Shown: in pieces, positions 1-10,568 of the stretch | Position numbering within the stretch: the stretch's first letter is position 1 | Layout: each line of letters begins with the position of its first letter | Assembly (NCBI GenBank): GCA_920105625.2 | Contig: CAKKTE020000278.1 | Span: 992,001-1,056,000, forward strand | Reading direction: 5' to 3' | DNA from: Clusia tigrina | Lineage: Eukaryota > Arthropoda > Insecta > Diptera > Clusiidae | Length of the DNA stretch: 64,000 bases | Program-made: the position numbers and the translations under genes | The notes under the pieces: generated by a model | The model's database searches: none | Seen by the model: the letters and a program-made list of their open reading frames with translations, nothing else | Told to the model about the DNA's origin: nothing

Positions 1-776
1 TGATCCATGCTAGTATAATTTCAGAGTCTGACCAGAAGAACGTAGGAGTCTCTCTTGTTGTTCTTTTTTTACTCGATTTACTAGCTCAGCCGTTAACACA
101 GCCGCACAAAGTTCTAGTCTTGGAATTGTGGTAGACTTGACTGGTGCAACCTTGGATTTGGCGCAAAGTAGTCGTACAAGTACTACGTTGTCCTCGGTAA
201 CTGAACGAACGTAAACTGTACCGCCGTACGCCCGTTCAGAAGCATCAGCGAATGTACCTGAACAAATTTCGCAAGTATTTCCTAAAGGCATGATTTTGTA
301 CATCAATTTTGTCCAATTCAGTTAGTTCATCTCGAAAACGGAGCCATACTGTGTGTAGGTCCATTGGTAATGATGCATCTCAAGCTAGCTTTAATGTCCA
401 AAGTTGCTGCAGAAATAGTTTTGCCGATACGACTACTGGTCCCATAGGGATCAAAAACACGCGAAATGTCCGAGGATACAATCCTTGTTGTATCGGAACA
501 ATTTGTTTTGACCCGGAGGTCGTCGGAGTCTATATCGAAGTGAAGCTGTATTGCTCGATCAAACATGGCTTCTGTTAGGCTATTGCATCCTGTCATGACA
601 TCATCCACATAGAAATTCCTTTGAAGGATTGCGGCAGCGACTGGATGGTTGATCCAAGCATTTTGTAGCCAAATAAGGTGCTGATGTTGTTCCATTGTGT
701 GGGAACCTTGGCGTCTACTTCCTCTAGTATCCAAAATTTTTTTAGGTCGAATTCTGTATTGGTCAGCACTCCACAT
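1..776 (-). pseudogene. BEL-1 reverse transcriptase and RNase H (partial)
   Basis: Frame 776-327 contains 'QRNFYVDDVMTGC', the palm-domain YVDD active site of the RT, and 'SSDISRVFDPYG' further on. Frame 306-10 contains 'ICSGTFADASERAYGGTVYVRS' and 'TIPRLELCAAVLTAELVNRVK', the BEL/Pao RNase H region. Much of the normal RT N-terminus appears to be missing between the protease and the YVDD motif, so an internal deletion is likely. The region runs off the window edge. Confidence 0.85.
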
Positions 777-1625
777 GTTAGTTCATCAAGGTAGTTATTG
801 TCGATTTTGCCCGCCACAATCCATCCAAAAACGGTGTTTTGTAATGTTGGCAAACCCTTTCCCAAACGAATTTGTCTGATGATAAGGATGTCGTGATAAA
901 AATCTGCTCCCAACAGAATGTCAATAGGACCTGGAGTGTTGAATGCTGGGTCTGCCAACTTAATGTTGTGCGGTATTTCCCAGCTGGTGGTATCTATGTC
1001 TATCGACGGTTGTGGTACAGTTATTTGTGGTAGGAGGAAGGCTTCGAAATTTGCCGAGAAATTACATATTCGGGATGCTATTTTTGTGTTGACACGCCTT
1101 TGTGACTGTTGATTGGCGTGCCCAATGCCCTTTATTGTTAACAACTCAGCCTTTCCCTTGGATTATTCTATTAGCTAGCCTCACAGTGATGAGATTTAGC
1201 TGGGAGCCTGAATCTAGTAAGGCTCGGCATTCGATAGTGGCTCCTGAGTGGTCGATTAATTTCACTACTGCTATATTCAGGGCGACATACTTAGTGCGTG
1301 CAATAGCATGAGTAGCTAATACGCTGTGTTGGTCGATACTTGCAGTCAACGTCTTATCTTTCGTATGACCAGGTTGAATTCTTGAATTATTAGTATTTGA
1401 AGCTGGAGAGGGTTGGGTTATGGCTCCTTCAAAGTGTAGCATAGTACTATGCTTTTTGGAGCACTTCCGGCATCCACTTGAAACGCAGTTCAAGAGCGAG
1501 TGCCCTGATTTGAGACAGTTGATGCAGAGGTTATGACGTTTCACTTGTTGCAGCCGCTTGTCAGGGTTCAACTTCCTAAAGTCCTTAGATGCGTAGAGAG
1601 GATGGTTACTTCCACATATCGACAA
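593..1625 (-). pseudogene. BEL-1 zinc knuckles and retropepsin-like protease
   Basis: Minus-strand frames 1625-1146 and 1144-593. Near the start lies a zinc-knuckle region ('CINCLKSGHSLLNC', then 'CRKCSKKHSTMLH'). It is followed by the aspartic protease signature 'ALLDSGSQLNLIT', which carries the catalytic Asp in a DSG context as usual for BEL/Pao. The second frame continues the DUF1758-like region to 'PTLQNTVFGWIVAGKI'. The two frames are separated by a stop close to 1145. Confidence 0.85.
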
Positions 1626-2984
1626 TTGACGGTATTTGTTTAAGTAGTGTACCTACTTTGCTGATTGATTTGCCTCCTAAAGCCTCCAGAGTTTGGAAGC
1701 GGGATTGCAGGAAGCTTAGGAAATCCTTGAATGATTGGAGTTCCCGTTGCTTAGCTAGCGATTGTTCATACTGTGTGTTTGAAGCCTTGTCCAACTTCCT
1801 TATGCATATGAAAAATAGAATTGGTTCCCAGGTGCCAGTGTCAATTACCGATGTTTTGTAATCCCAATACAGATTCTTGGGTTCTGTCATGGAAACGCTT
1901 TAAACTGTCGGCTCCTTCTGCTACAATATTGGGTTGGTTGACAAGTTTACTTAGCAGTGCGTTTACCAGCAGCCTAGTATTCTCATAGCGCTCCTTTAGA
2001 ATGCTCCAAGTTGTCAAGTAGTTTTCTTCTGTGGCTGGGAGGTGTTTTATCAGGCACTCGGCTTCTCCTACTAAGTTGGACTTTAGGTAGAACAATTTCT
2101 GGCATTTCGCTATCTTCTGTTTATGGATCATTTCATTAAAGAGGTCATGAAATTGTCTCCAATTCAAATAATTGGCATCGAATTTAGGCAAGGTTATCTT
2201 GGGCAGATGTAAGGAATTGTTTGCTACCAGTGTTGATGTAACTTCTGCGTCCCACTCTTTTAATAGCAACAGTACGGACTGTACTTCTCCTTCCAGGCTT
2301 ATATATTGGTGTGTATCATAATCCACAAGAGTAGGATGAGCCTCCAATTCCCATAGCTGATTGTTGATGTCTTCGATATGGTTCCAATGTTGTAATGTGT
2401 TGCCTTTCTTGAATGAAAGGAAATGTTTCGAGGTTCGATCCGTTTCGTCCATAATTGAATTTAGTTGCCGCCGTAGTGTCCTTATAACTTTGGCTTGGCG
2501 TCGAATTAACTCGCGTAGACTCGCTTAGTCGACGATTGGTTGATGAGTCTCGCTGCGGTTTGGTATCTGCTGAATATGCCGTTGGTCCAGTAACACCTTG
2601 ATTATCTGTTGTGGCCGCAGGAGGACTACCTAACTTCTCCTCAATGGAAGTTTCTGGGTGTTGAAACAGCTCCGCGAGGCGTCTCTCAAACATATGCCGA
2701 TATGTTGATGAAATAGCTGCAATTTTGGCATAATAATCGTTTTGAAAATGTGCATGGTCAAGTCGAATCCCTAGCACGGCTCTTAATTCCGAGTCCTGTT
2801 GCTCAAAGATTGTCCAGTATTCATCCAGTCGTTTTATGCGTTCCTCGTAATAGATGATCGTTTTACGTTGTTCGCAGTCCTTTTTGAAGTTGCTTATGAG
2901 TTGCTTCGATCTGCTGCCCAATCTGCTCCTGGTGCTTCGCAAGAGTCTCCATGTTAAGCTTCTACGATGATTGTGATCTGGCAC
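1606..2984 (-). pseudogene. BEL-1 gag (broken)
   Basis: Three overlapping minus-strand reading frames (2984-2316, 2452-1841, 1890-1606) together cover a BEL/Pao gag. The first has the N-terminal segment with 'YYEERIKRLDEYW' and 'FQNDYYAKIAAI', which matches the roo-like gag at 52642-51881. The second holds the DUF1759-like core ('ITLPKFDANYLNWRQFHDLF', 'YLKSNLVGEAECLIKHLP'). The third holds the C-terminal part before the zinc knuckles. Frame changes near 2320-2450 and 1850-1890 mean it is not translatable as one protein. Confidence 0.85.
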
Positions 2985-2987
2985 ATG

Positions 2988-3005
2988 ATCACGTCGGGGT
3001 CACCA
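2988..3005 (-). promoter_or_regulatory. Primer binding site, tRNA-Trp
   Basis: The minus strand reads TGGTGACCCCGACGTGAT, the exact complement of an insect tRNA-Trp 3' end including CCA as I know that tRNA. It lies one base inside the LTR, where minus-strand cDNA synthesis is primed. The same 18 bases occur at 52736-52753 in the roo-like element. Confidence 0.85.
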
Positions 3006-3006
3006 A

Positions 3007-3281
3007 TGTTAAGAGTGGGAATTCTTTTATTCAACATTACTTAAGCTGGGTCCCGGTAGATACACCAGACCCTTGTTTTAGGGTTATGAAATATATAGCC
3101 TAGGTGCAAAACCAAGACTAATATTGAATGAAATACTGGTGCTTATAACCAGATCTTCGATAATTCTGTGGGAAGTAGCCTAGATACAAACCCAAGACTA
3201 TTGTTGAGTGAAGGTACTAGTGCATATAACCAGACCTCCGGAATGACCAATTAAATAAAACACTCGTTGATAGGTTTCACA
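3007..3281 (-). repeat. 5' LTR of BEL-1
   Basis: On the minus strand this starts TGTGAAACC and ends CTTAACA, two bases from the primer site, so it has the TG...CA ends of an LTR. An AATAAA signal lies about 20 bases before its end. Two imperfect copies of an approximately 62-base unit (3097-3158 and 3177-3238, offset 80) lie inside it. The outer boundary (3281) is chosen on the terminal dinucleotide only, because the partner LTR is not in the window. Confidence 0.65.
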
Positions 3282-3344
3282 GAACTGATCCATATTTAAT
3301 AATATATGCAGTATTGTAGCTAGATAATTTGGAGATTTTTTATG

Positions 3345-3975
3345 CATATTTTAAGTTGGCGCCGAAGATTTCCTTTTTTACGAGCGGAATGTTCAGATCG
3401 TTGTGAATGTTGGTATTCTTTATGAACCAAAATGCGCTAGTAATGGTTCTTAGAATTTTGGACTGTGCTCTTTGTATCAATTCTGTATTAGAGTTGCTTG
3501 CGCCGCCTCTCAACTGGCTACCGTAAGTCCAAATTGGTTTTTATAATGGCTTTGTACAGGAGTGTTTTGTATTCTAGGCTCAACCTGGAATTTTTGTGCA
3601 TGAGCCAGTGTAGGCTATTTGCTTTTAAAGTCAAGATGAATTCCTAGGTACCTCACCCCCTTTGCTTGTGGAATAGAAACTTTATTTACTTTTATGGCTG
3701 GACATGTACCCTTTTTTAGAGTAAAGATAAAATGCGTACTTTTTGCTTCGTTAACGTTAATTCGCCAGTCAGCCAACCAAATTGTTACTAGGACCAGATG
3801 AGTATATAAGTCACGGGATGCGATTTTGGAATTTGGATGAATGCTAAGGATAGCCGTTTCATCGGCGAAAGTAGCTGTTGTTAAGTATTTATTGGTAGGC
3901 AGATCTGAGGTATATAGTAGATACAACACCGGACCTAGCAGGCTTCCTTGTGGTACGCCAGCTTTAATGTCATAT
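3345..3975 (-). mobile_element. Jockey-clade LINE fragment (RT C-terminal half)
   Basis: Reading leftwards from about 3975 the minus strand encodes '[14 protein letters not shown]', then '[12 protein letters not shown]' (FADD box with a D to E change), '[17 protein letters not shown]' and '[10 protein letters not shown]'. Across a frame change come 'PIWTYGSQLRGGASNSNT' and 'NIHNDLNIPLVKKEI'. This is the palm, thumb and tail of a Jockey-type RT. The fragment is 5'-truncated inside RT, as is common for LINE copies. No poly-A tail or target duplication was found. Confidence 0.85.
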
Positions 3976-3978
3976 CAT

Positions 3979-4164
3979 TTAGAGTAAGTGTTGCATTCTA
4001 AGCGAAGTCAACAACCACTGCAATGCACCCCCTTGACTGCGGCCAATGACAGCGCAAATCGCTGACAGCAAATTTTCACGTGCATCAGCACTTTGTGCAC
4101 ATTGTTCCAAGTCGTCTAAAACGTACGAAATCAGCAGCACAACTAACACTTTAATCATGTACAA
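3979..4164 (-). CDS. Orphan small ORF, 61 codons
   Basis: An ATG-started minus-strand ORF with a hydrophobic N-terminus ('MIKVLVVLLISYVLDD') followed by a polar segment with two Cys. It abuts the 5' truncation of the Jockey fragment. I do not recognise it. The N-terminus resembles a signal peptide, so it could be an exon of a secreted-protein gene, but in AT-rich DNA it could equally be chance. Confidence 0.2.
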   Translation of the reverse strand: MYMIKVLVVLLISYVLDDLEQCAQSADARENLLSAICAVIGRSQGGALQWLLTSLRMQHLL

Positions 4165-5257
4165 ACACTAATATAACATTTATTAAAAAGCACTAAGCAT
4201 TGGCAAGATGTATTATTATTAATTATGTAGTTTGTAAGATATGCATACTTATTATTAGTCTAAGCTTAGAAGATACAATAAATAAATATATGCATAAAAA
4301 AAAATTGGGTAGACCAGCTGAGCGAATGTGGTTTATCAACTTAACTAACTTGAGAGAGCTTGCATATCACTAAATTCTACTAAATTCATACAAAATGCGT
4401 CGTCAACTTAATAAAACAGTTAATTGAACTATTCTGTATTTAATTTACGTTATCAAAATTTTAGAATTTAAAATCTTTATTATCTATTGTAAATATCATG
4501 AAAAGTTCACAAATTTTTTTGTCGGTTAATCCTTTGTATTTACAACTATAACTGCATGTTTATAAAGAAAATGATTAAAATTATGAGTGTTTTTGTATGT
4601 CAACTCCCATAAATAACAACTTTCACGACACAAATTTAATCAAAAAATTACGAAATAAAACAAAAATGTTCATGCCAAATCAATTGAAATATTTTATATC
4701 ACATTTCTTTATAGAAATAATATCATAAAATGTGGTAAATATTACAATATTTAATATACGCATTGTGTGTGTGACTTGTGACGACATGCGCAGAGAGAAG
4801 AAATTTCCGCAAGAGCATTGGCGTAATCCTCTATTTTATCATACTTGTTCGTTTTTTATGACGCCATCTGCCGTAATGAGTGAGCATATCTCTCTGCGTA
4901 TTTAATGCCCTTGTATTCCTTCTTAAACTGATCGGATAAGCCTACGTAATCTCCAAAGGGAGATATCATTGCTACCTCGGGTTGCAGAGGGGTTGTAGGT
5001 ATGGACATATATATACAGAAATGATCAGAATCACTTTCTAAGATCATTCTATTTTGTCCGTCCGTATGTCCGTCTGTGGCCACTTTTTTCTACACCGTTG
5101 GAGCTATTTTAATGAAATTTTGCAAAAGTATAGTCTGGACAAAGATACAGAACCAGATTGCAACCTAGAAAGAACGTCATCCATTACAAGAAAAATATTA
5201 AAATCACATCCAATACATTCGCTGTTCTCTACACGACTGCTCATCGTGTATCACAAC
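4165..5257. other. Unassigned AT-rich interval
   Basis: AT-rich sequence with no recognisable domain. A 75-codon minus-strand frame at 4856-5083 includes the simple 'DGHTDGQ' stretch made by TCCG-type repeats (5055-5085) and is not convincing as a gene. Confidence 0.5.
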
Positions 5258-5265
5258 CATACGGG

Positions 5266-6528
5266 CAGGGCACACCTAAAAGGTAGTTGCAAGGGAGAAT
5301 TTTTCTTCTTCTTGTTTTCGTTTTGACGTTTCCTCGAAAGCTTCGAGGCTTTTATTTGAGATCAGGGTTGTAAACAAAGTTTGAAACAGGGCCCACCTAA
5401 ATAGTTAGTGCACACTGCTAATAAGAAAACTTAAAATAAAAAACTAAAAATAAAATGGGAAAGTGCGCGTTATGTGGAAAATCCACAAAAAAAACAAAGT
5501 TAATTAAGTCACCTATATAGATAGTCGAAAATGATATGTGATATATGGGATATGTTTTTATATTTCAATTAAAAATGTTATTTACAATTTTTTACAATGT
5601 TATAAAATAAAAAATTAATACTTTATTGGATATACTCTCTTGTTGTTGCACTTCTACATATATTCAATATTGGGGGTATTTTCACAATAATTATTGCTTT
5701 AAATGATGCAACTTTACTGACATGGGAAGTGGACCCTGCTGTCTATTTGTATCCGTATTATTTATAGGTATCCAATGCGTTTAAACTGCGTTTTATTTGC
5801 ATAGGCTCTTGCGATTTCGGCAGTGCATTGTTTCGCTTCTGTGCATAATCCTCATAGTTGTTAACTGTAAGTAAATAATTATTAAAAATTTAATCTGCCT
5901 GAAAATTAGCAATTATACCATTTAGTTGCAGCTCCTGTTGGGGGGTTGAATTAGGATGCCGCATTTGCGTTAAATTGAATAAATAAATTACGTGTCTGCT
6001 TTTCCTAAATAATAAATAATTGTAAAAAAGGTTAGCATTTTTATAAGAAAACCATTTGTTACCTTTGGCCAAGCATCTTCTAAAATTCACTGCACATGCA
6101 TATTGTTATTCACTGCCGCTGGCGGCCGCCCATTGTCACTTGGTACCCCTCCCACACAATATTGTGTACAGCGGGAGTAGTTCCACTGATCCGCTAGCAC
6201 ACACAATATTAAACATTTTTTCATTTAAACATTTTTACAATTCCACTTAATTTAAACATTTTCACTCTTGCACATAATTTAATTTTGCAGAAATCTCTGT
6301 TTTACAATTATTAAATTTTATCTAATTTTCCTCACTATCAAAATCGCAAAATCTTAATTCAAATTCAAATCCAGGGTACACCGATTTGTGCTCCCTGTTC
6401 GAAGCTAAAATTGGATTATAGGTTGTCAAAATCGAGAGCTTTTTCACTCCACTGACAAGCCAAAATCCAAAAATTGTTGTTGTTGTAGAATTGTTGTAGC
6501 CTTGCGGCCACCTTCTTAGTGCACACTG
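5266..6528 (+). mobile_element. Non-autonomous TIR transposon, copy A (P- or hAT-like)
   Basis: Starts CAGGGCACACCTAAAAGGT and ends ACCTTCTTAGTGCACACTG; the reverse complement of the end (CAGTGTGCACTAAGAAGGT) is an imperfect match to the start, giving terminal inverted repeats. It is flanked on both sides by the perfect 8-bp duplication CATACGGG (5258-5265 and 6529-6536). The 1,263-bp body has no long ORF, only a short THAP-like start at 5455. An 8-bp duplication fits both the hAT and P superfamilies; the THAP-like start favours P. Copy B at 6604-11215 is homologous along its length. Confidence 0.85.
5455..5520 (+). pseudogene. Vestigial THAP-like N-terminus of a transposase
   Basis: ATG-started frame 'MGKCALCGKSTKKTKLIKSP' followed by ATA and TAG. 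The Cys-x2-Cys near the start, then Lys-Leu-Ile and Pro at the spacing of a THAP zinc finger, resemble the first half of the C2CH finger found in P-element-type transposases. The second half (Cys, His, AVPTIF box) is not present. The same start appears in copy B at 6782, where the first Cys is Tyr. Confidence 0.45.
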
Positions 6529-7162
6529 CATACGGGTGTAACTTAAACCAGAGAATGCAGAGAAATTACTCTTTTTTTGCGCACTCTTTAACAAGCGCAA
6601 AACCAGGGCACACCTAAAAGGTAGTCGTAAGGGAACATTTCTCTTCTTCTTGTTTTCGTTTTGACGTTTCCTGGAAACCTTCGAAGCTTTTATTTGAGAT
6701 GAGTGTTGCAAATAAACAAAGTTTCCAATATACAATTATTAGTTTGTAAATAATTGAGATATAATAATTAATAAAAATAAAATGGGAAAGTACGCTTTAT
6801 GTGGAAAAACGACAAAATTTCAATTTAATTTATAACTTTCTATAATGTTATAAAATAAAAAAATTTATTCTTCATTGGAAATATTCTTATGTTGTTGCTA
6901 TTTTACATATATGCAACATTGTGGGTACTTTCAGAAGAATCATTGCTTTAAATCATGCACCTTTGCTGACATTGGAAGTGGGTGCTGCTGTCTATTTGTA
7001 TGCATATTATTTACAGTTTGAATGCGTTTGAACTGAATTGTATATGCATGTATATGCATATGCAAATGAAGCTACCTGAAATTTAGCAATTATACCATTT
7101 AGTTGCTGCTCCTGTTGGGGGGTTGAGTTCACAAATGGATATGGCGCTTGATTAATGCATCT

Positions 7163-10100
7163 CATCATCATCATCATAATTGGCGTACAACCATTTCTGG
7201 TCGCGCTATCAGCCTTCGCCAGTCGTCTCTGCTTCGCGCACGCTGGCGCCAATTGGAAACACCAAGTGCAGCCAGGTCCTCTGGAACTTGGTCCTTCCAA
7301 CGTAGTGGTGGTCTCCCCCTCCTGCGTCCTCCACCCGGCGGCATCGATACAAATACTTTTTTCGCCGGAGCACTTTCATCCATTCGCACAACATGTCCCA
7401 GCCAGCGCAGCCGCTGTGTTTTAATGCACTGAACTATATCAATGTCGGCGTACAGCTCATACAGCTCGTTGTTCCATCTGTTTCGATACTCTCCGTAGAC
7501 GCATATAGGACCATAGATCCTTCGAAGAATTTTTCTCTCGAACGCCCCCAAAGCTCGCTCATCGTTGTTTGTGATCGTCCAGGTTTCAGCACCATAAAGC
7601 AGGACGGGAAAGATGAGGGCTTTGTAGAGCGTAATTTTTGTTCGTCGAGAGAGGGCACTGCTTCTCAATTGCCTACTGAGCCCAAAGTAACACCTGTTGG
7701 CAAGTGTGATTCTTCGCTTGATCTCCTTGCTGACATCGTTCGTGGTGTTGATGCTGGTTCCCAGATAGACGAAATCCTTCACAACTTCAAAGTTGTAGTC
7801 GCCAACAGTGACGTGGTGTCCAAGACACTGAGACTCTTTGTGTGTTGACACGAAGTACTTCGTTTTGTCCTCGTTCACCGCTAAACCCACTTGCCTCGCT
7901 TCTCTCTCCAAGCCGGAAAATGCAGCACTCACGGCGCGGCTGTTATGGCCAATGATGTCAATATCATCAGCATACGCCAGTAACATGACACTCTTGTGGA
8001 AGATAGTGCCTGTGCGATTTAGACCCGCTGCACGTACGATCTTTTCCAACATTAGATTGAAGAAAACACACGATAAGGAGTCACCTTGTCTGAATCCTCG
8101 CTCAGTAACAAACGGCTCGGACAAGTCATTACCGATTTTAACTGAGCCAGTGGTGGTGCTTAGCGTCATTTTGCACAGCCGAATTAGCTTAGCAGGGACG
8201 CCAAATTCAGACATAGCGGCGTATAGTTGACTCATTACGGTGCTGTCGAATGCGGCTTTGAAATCGACGAAAAGGTGGTGTATGTCGATCTGCTTCTCCA
8301 GGGTTTTCTTCAGGATTTGGCGTAGTGTGAACATTTGGTCAATGGTGCCTTTACCAGGTCTGAAGCCACACTGATAAGGCCCAATCAGTTCATTGGTGAT
8401 GGGCTTCAGCCTTTCACAGAGTACGCTCAACAGGACTTTATATGCGATGTTCAGAAGGCTGATCCCGCGGTAGTTGGCACAGATTGCCAGATCACCCTTT
8501 TTTTGTGGATTGGGCAGAGCACACTTAAGTTCCAGTTGTTAGGCATGCATTCCTCCGACCATATTTTGCAGATGAGCTGGTGCATGCGTTTCGTGAGCTC
8601 ATCGCCGCCAGCCTTGAATAGCTCCGCTGGTATACCATCAGCTCCGGCGGCTTTGTTGTTTTTGAGCCGCCTAATAACTAGCAAGACCTCGTCATAGTCG
8701 GGGGGCGCTACTTCATGTTCTTCGTCAGCAACTGTGGGGTCGGGATCATCTTCATTGCTATCATTAGCGCTGTCGCCATTCAGCAGCTTCGAGAAGTGTT
8801 CCCTCCATAACGTGAGTACGCTCTGGACATCCGTCACTAAATTCCCGTTTTTGTCTTTGCAGGAATTGGAATTGGCTCCAGTCTTAAAACCTTCCGTTTG
8901 GCGCCTCACACGTTCGTAGAATTTTCGAGCCATATTCCTTCTGCCAAACATCTCGATTTCCTCGCATTCTCTCTTTTCGGCTTCTCGTTTCTTGCGCCTA
9001 AAAAGGCGCTTCTCTTCCCTTCTCTTCTCTCGATATAGCTCCTTAGCAGCTCGCGTTGCAGCCGATCGCAGGATGAGTTGGTATGCTGCGTCTTTCTCTG
9101 CAGCTGCGTTGCGACACTCTTCGTCATACCAGCTGTTTTTCTTCGGGCGGTGATAGCCAATCACCTCTTCAGCGGCCGTGCGCATGGAGTGGGATATAAG
9201 CGACCACTGCGCGCAAATATCGAGATCAGGGGGAGAATCCGTCAGCATATTCGAGAGCCGAGAAGCAAATGCGGTAGCTGTCTATAGCGAGTGTAGCTTT
9301 CCGACGTCAAGCTTCCTCTGCGAATTAAAGCCAACGTTTTTTGCCCCACTGAGGCGAGTGCGAACCTTAGCTACAACAAGGTAATGGTCCGAGTCAATGT
9401 TGGCACCTCGAATTGTACGTACGTCTACACGCTGGATGCATGCTTGCCGTCGATCACAACGTGATCAATTTGGTTCCTGGTTTTACCGTCAGGGGACAGC
9501 CAGGTGGCTTTATGAATATCGGGATGCTGGAATCTAGTACTACTAACTACCATGTTCCGTGCTGCGGCGAAGTCGATCAGCCTCAAACCGTTTTCTGATT
9601 ACTGCTCGTGGAGGCTGAACTTACCGACGGTTGGGTCAAAAATGCCTTCTTTGCCCACCTTGGCGTTGAAGTCACCTAGCACAATTTTTACATAGTGGCG
9701 GGGGCATCGATCGAAGGTTTTTTCTAGTTGATCGTAGAAGGCATCCTTGGTGTTTTCGTCTTTCTCATCCGTCGGAGCATGTGCGCAGATTAGGCTGATG
9801 TTAAAGTATTTTGCCTTAATGCGGAGTGTGGCAAGCCTGTCGTCGACTGGGGTAAATCCCAGGACTTCATCTCGCAGTCGTTTGCTTACCACAAAACCTA
9901 CACCGAGTCTGCGCTTCGTCGCATGGCAGCTGTAGTAGATGTCACATGTAGCTTTTTTTGAGCGTCCATGTCCCGTCCATCGCATTTCTTGGAGTGCGGT
10001 GACGTCAGCTTTATATTTTTCGAGGACGTCAACCAGCTGGATAGAGGCACCTTCCCTATTAAGGGTCCGGACATTCCAGGTACATATCCTTAAAGCGTGT

Positions 10101-10568
10101 TCCTTATAACGTTTGCGGGGGTTGTCGTCAACAGTTGTGGGGTATTTCATCCGAGGCTTCAATCTTATATTCACTGGATTATTTGTTTTTTATGTGGCGG
10201 GTTCCAAGCCCAGCGCACAACCCTAAGCTAGGGATTTTTTGTTTGGTAGTGGTAACCCACTTCGGGGGTATGGGCGCTGCCGTTGGTACCTATAGTACTC
10301 CTCCGCCACCGTTCCTACATGCGAGACCCCACCTGGCCTCGCACACTTTGATGAATCCTTAAACCAATATGTCAGAGTGGCCTCACCAAAGCTCCCTCTC
10401 TCGTTGGCCCTGACCAAGAATCCCACATGGGTTGGTTACCAAATCTTCACCTAGGTTGCTCAGGTTACCAGGGTGCACCACGTGGGGGTGAGAGTAGGAA
10501 GATTTAAGAGACATGAGCCGTTAGTAGCAGGAAACCCTAGCGTGAACCTGTCCCCCTTGGCAGCCCTA
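7163..10568 (-). mobile_element. RTE-clade LINE, full length
   Basis: A 3.4-kb minus-strand element inserted in TIR copy B. It is flanked by the 12-bp duplication ATTAATGCATCT (7151-7162 and 10569-10580). Its 3' end, at the left, is a short (ATG)n microsatellite tail rather than poly-A, as in RTE elements. One ORF region holds an AP endonuclease followed by RT. The 3' UTR is almost absent and the 5' leader (about 10175-10568) is about 390 bp. All of this fits the RTE layout. Confidence 0.92.
7174..10174 (-). pseudogene. RTE endonuclease-reverse transcriptase (four lesions)
   Basis: From 10174: AP endonuclease with 'ICTWNVRTLN', 'ALQEMRWTG', 'HAPTDEKDENT', 'VLGDFNAKVG' and, downstream of the first lesions, 'NQIDHVVIDG' and 'IDSDHYLVV', so all catalytic motifs are visible. 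RT follows with 'FVDFKAAFDS', 'RGFRQGDSLSCVFFNLMLEK', 'LLAYADDIDIIG' (catalytic DD), 'NEDKTKYF', 'DFVYLGTSI' and the C-terminal 'RLRWLGHVVRM'. Lesions: a TAA at 9599-9601, a frameshift near 9428, a TAG near 9280 and a frameshift near 8470-8500. The 10174 start is a GTG, so the true start is uncertain. Few lesions over 3 kb suggest a moderately young copy. Confidence 0.9.

Larger units (their letters stand above)
1..3281 (-). mobile_element. BEL/Pao LTR retrotransposon, 5' part (BEL-1)
   Basis: A minus-strand element reading leftwards from an LTR (3007-3281) through a tRNA-Trp primer site, gag, zinc-knuckle/protease, reverse transcriptase and RNase H to the left edge. The domain order and the DUF1759/DUF1758-like gag and protease text are typical of insect BEL/Pao elements and resemble the element at 44668-53282. 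The coding region is broken into several frames, so this copy cannot make a full polyprotein. The integrase and 3' LTR lie outside the window, so length and target duplication cannot be judged. Confidence 0.9.

Noticed and set aside
2985..3006. tRNA-Trp-like sequence as a possible tRNA gene
   Set aside because: Only the last 18 bases of the tRNA are present; it is a retrotransposon primer site.
4856..5083. 75-codon minus-strand ORF with 'DGHTDGQ'
   Set aside because: The distinctive part comes from a TCCG-type simple repeat; no domain and no conservation evidence.
6322..6735. 137-codon minus-strand ORF across copy A and copy B ends
   Set aside because: It spans the end of one transposon, the spacer and the start of the next; no domain.
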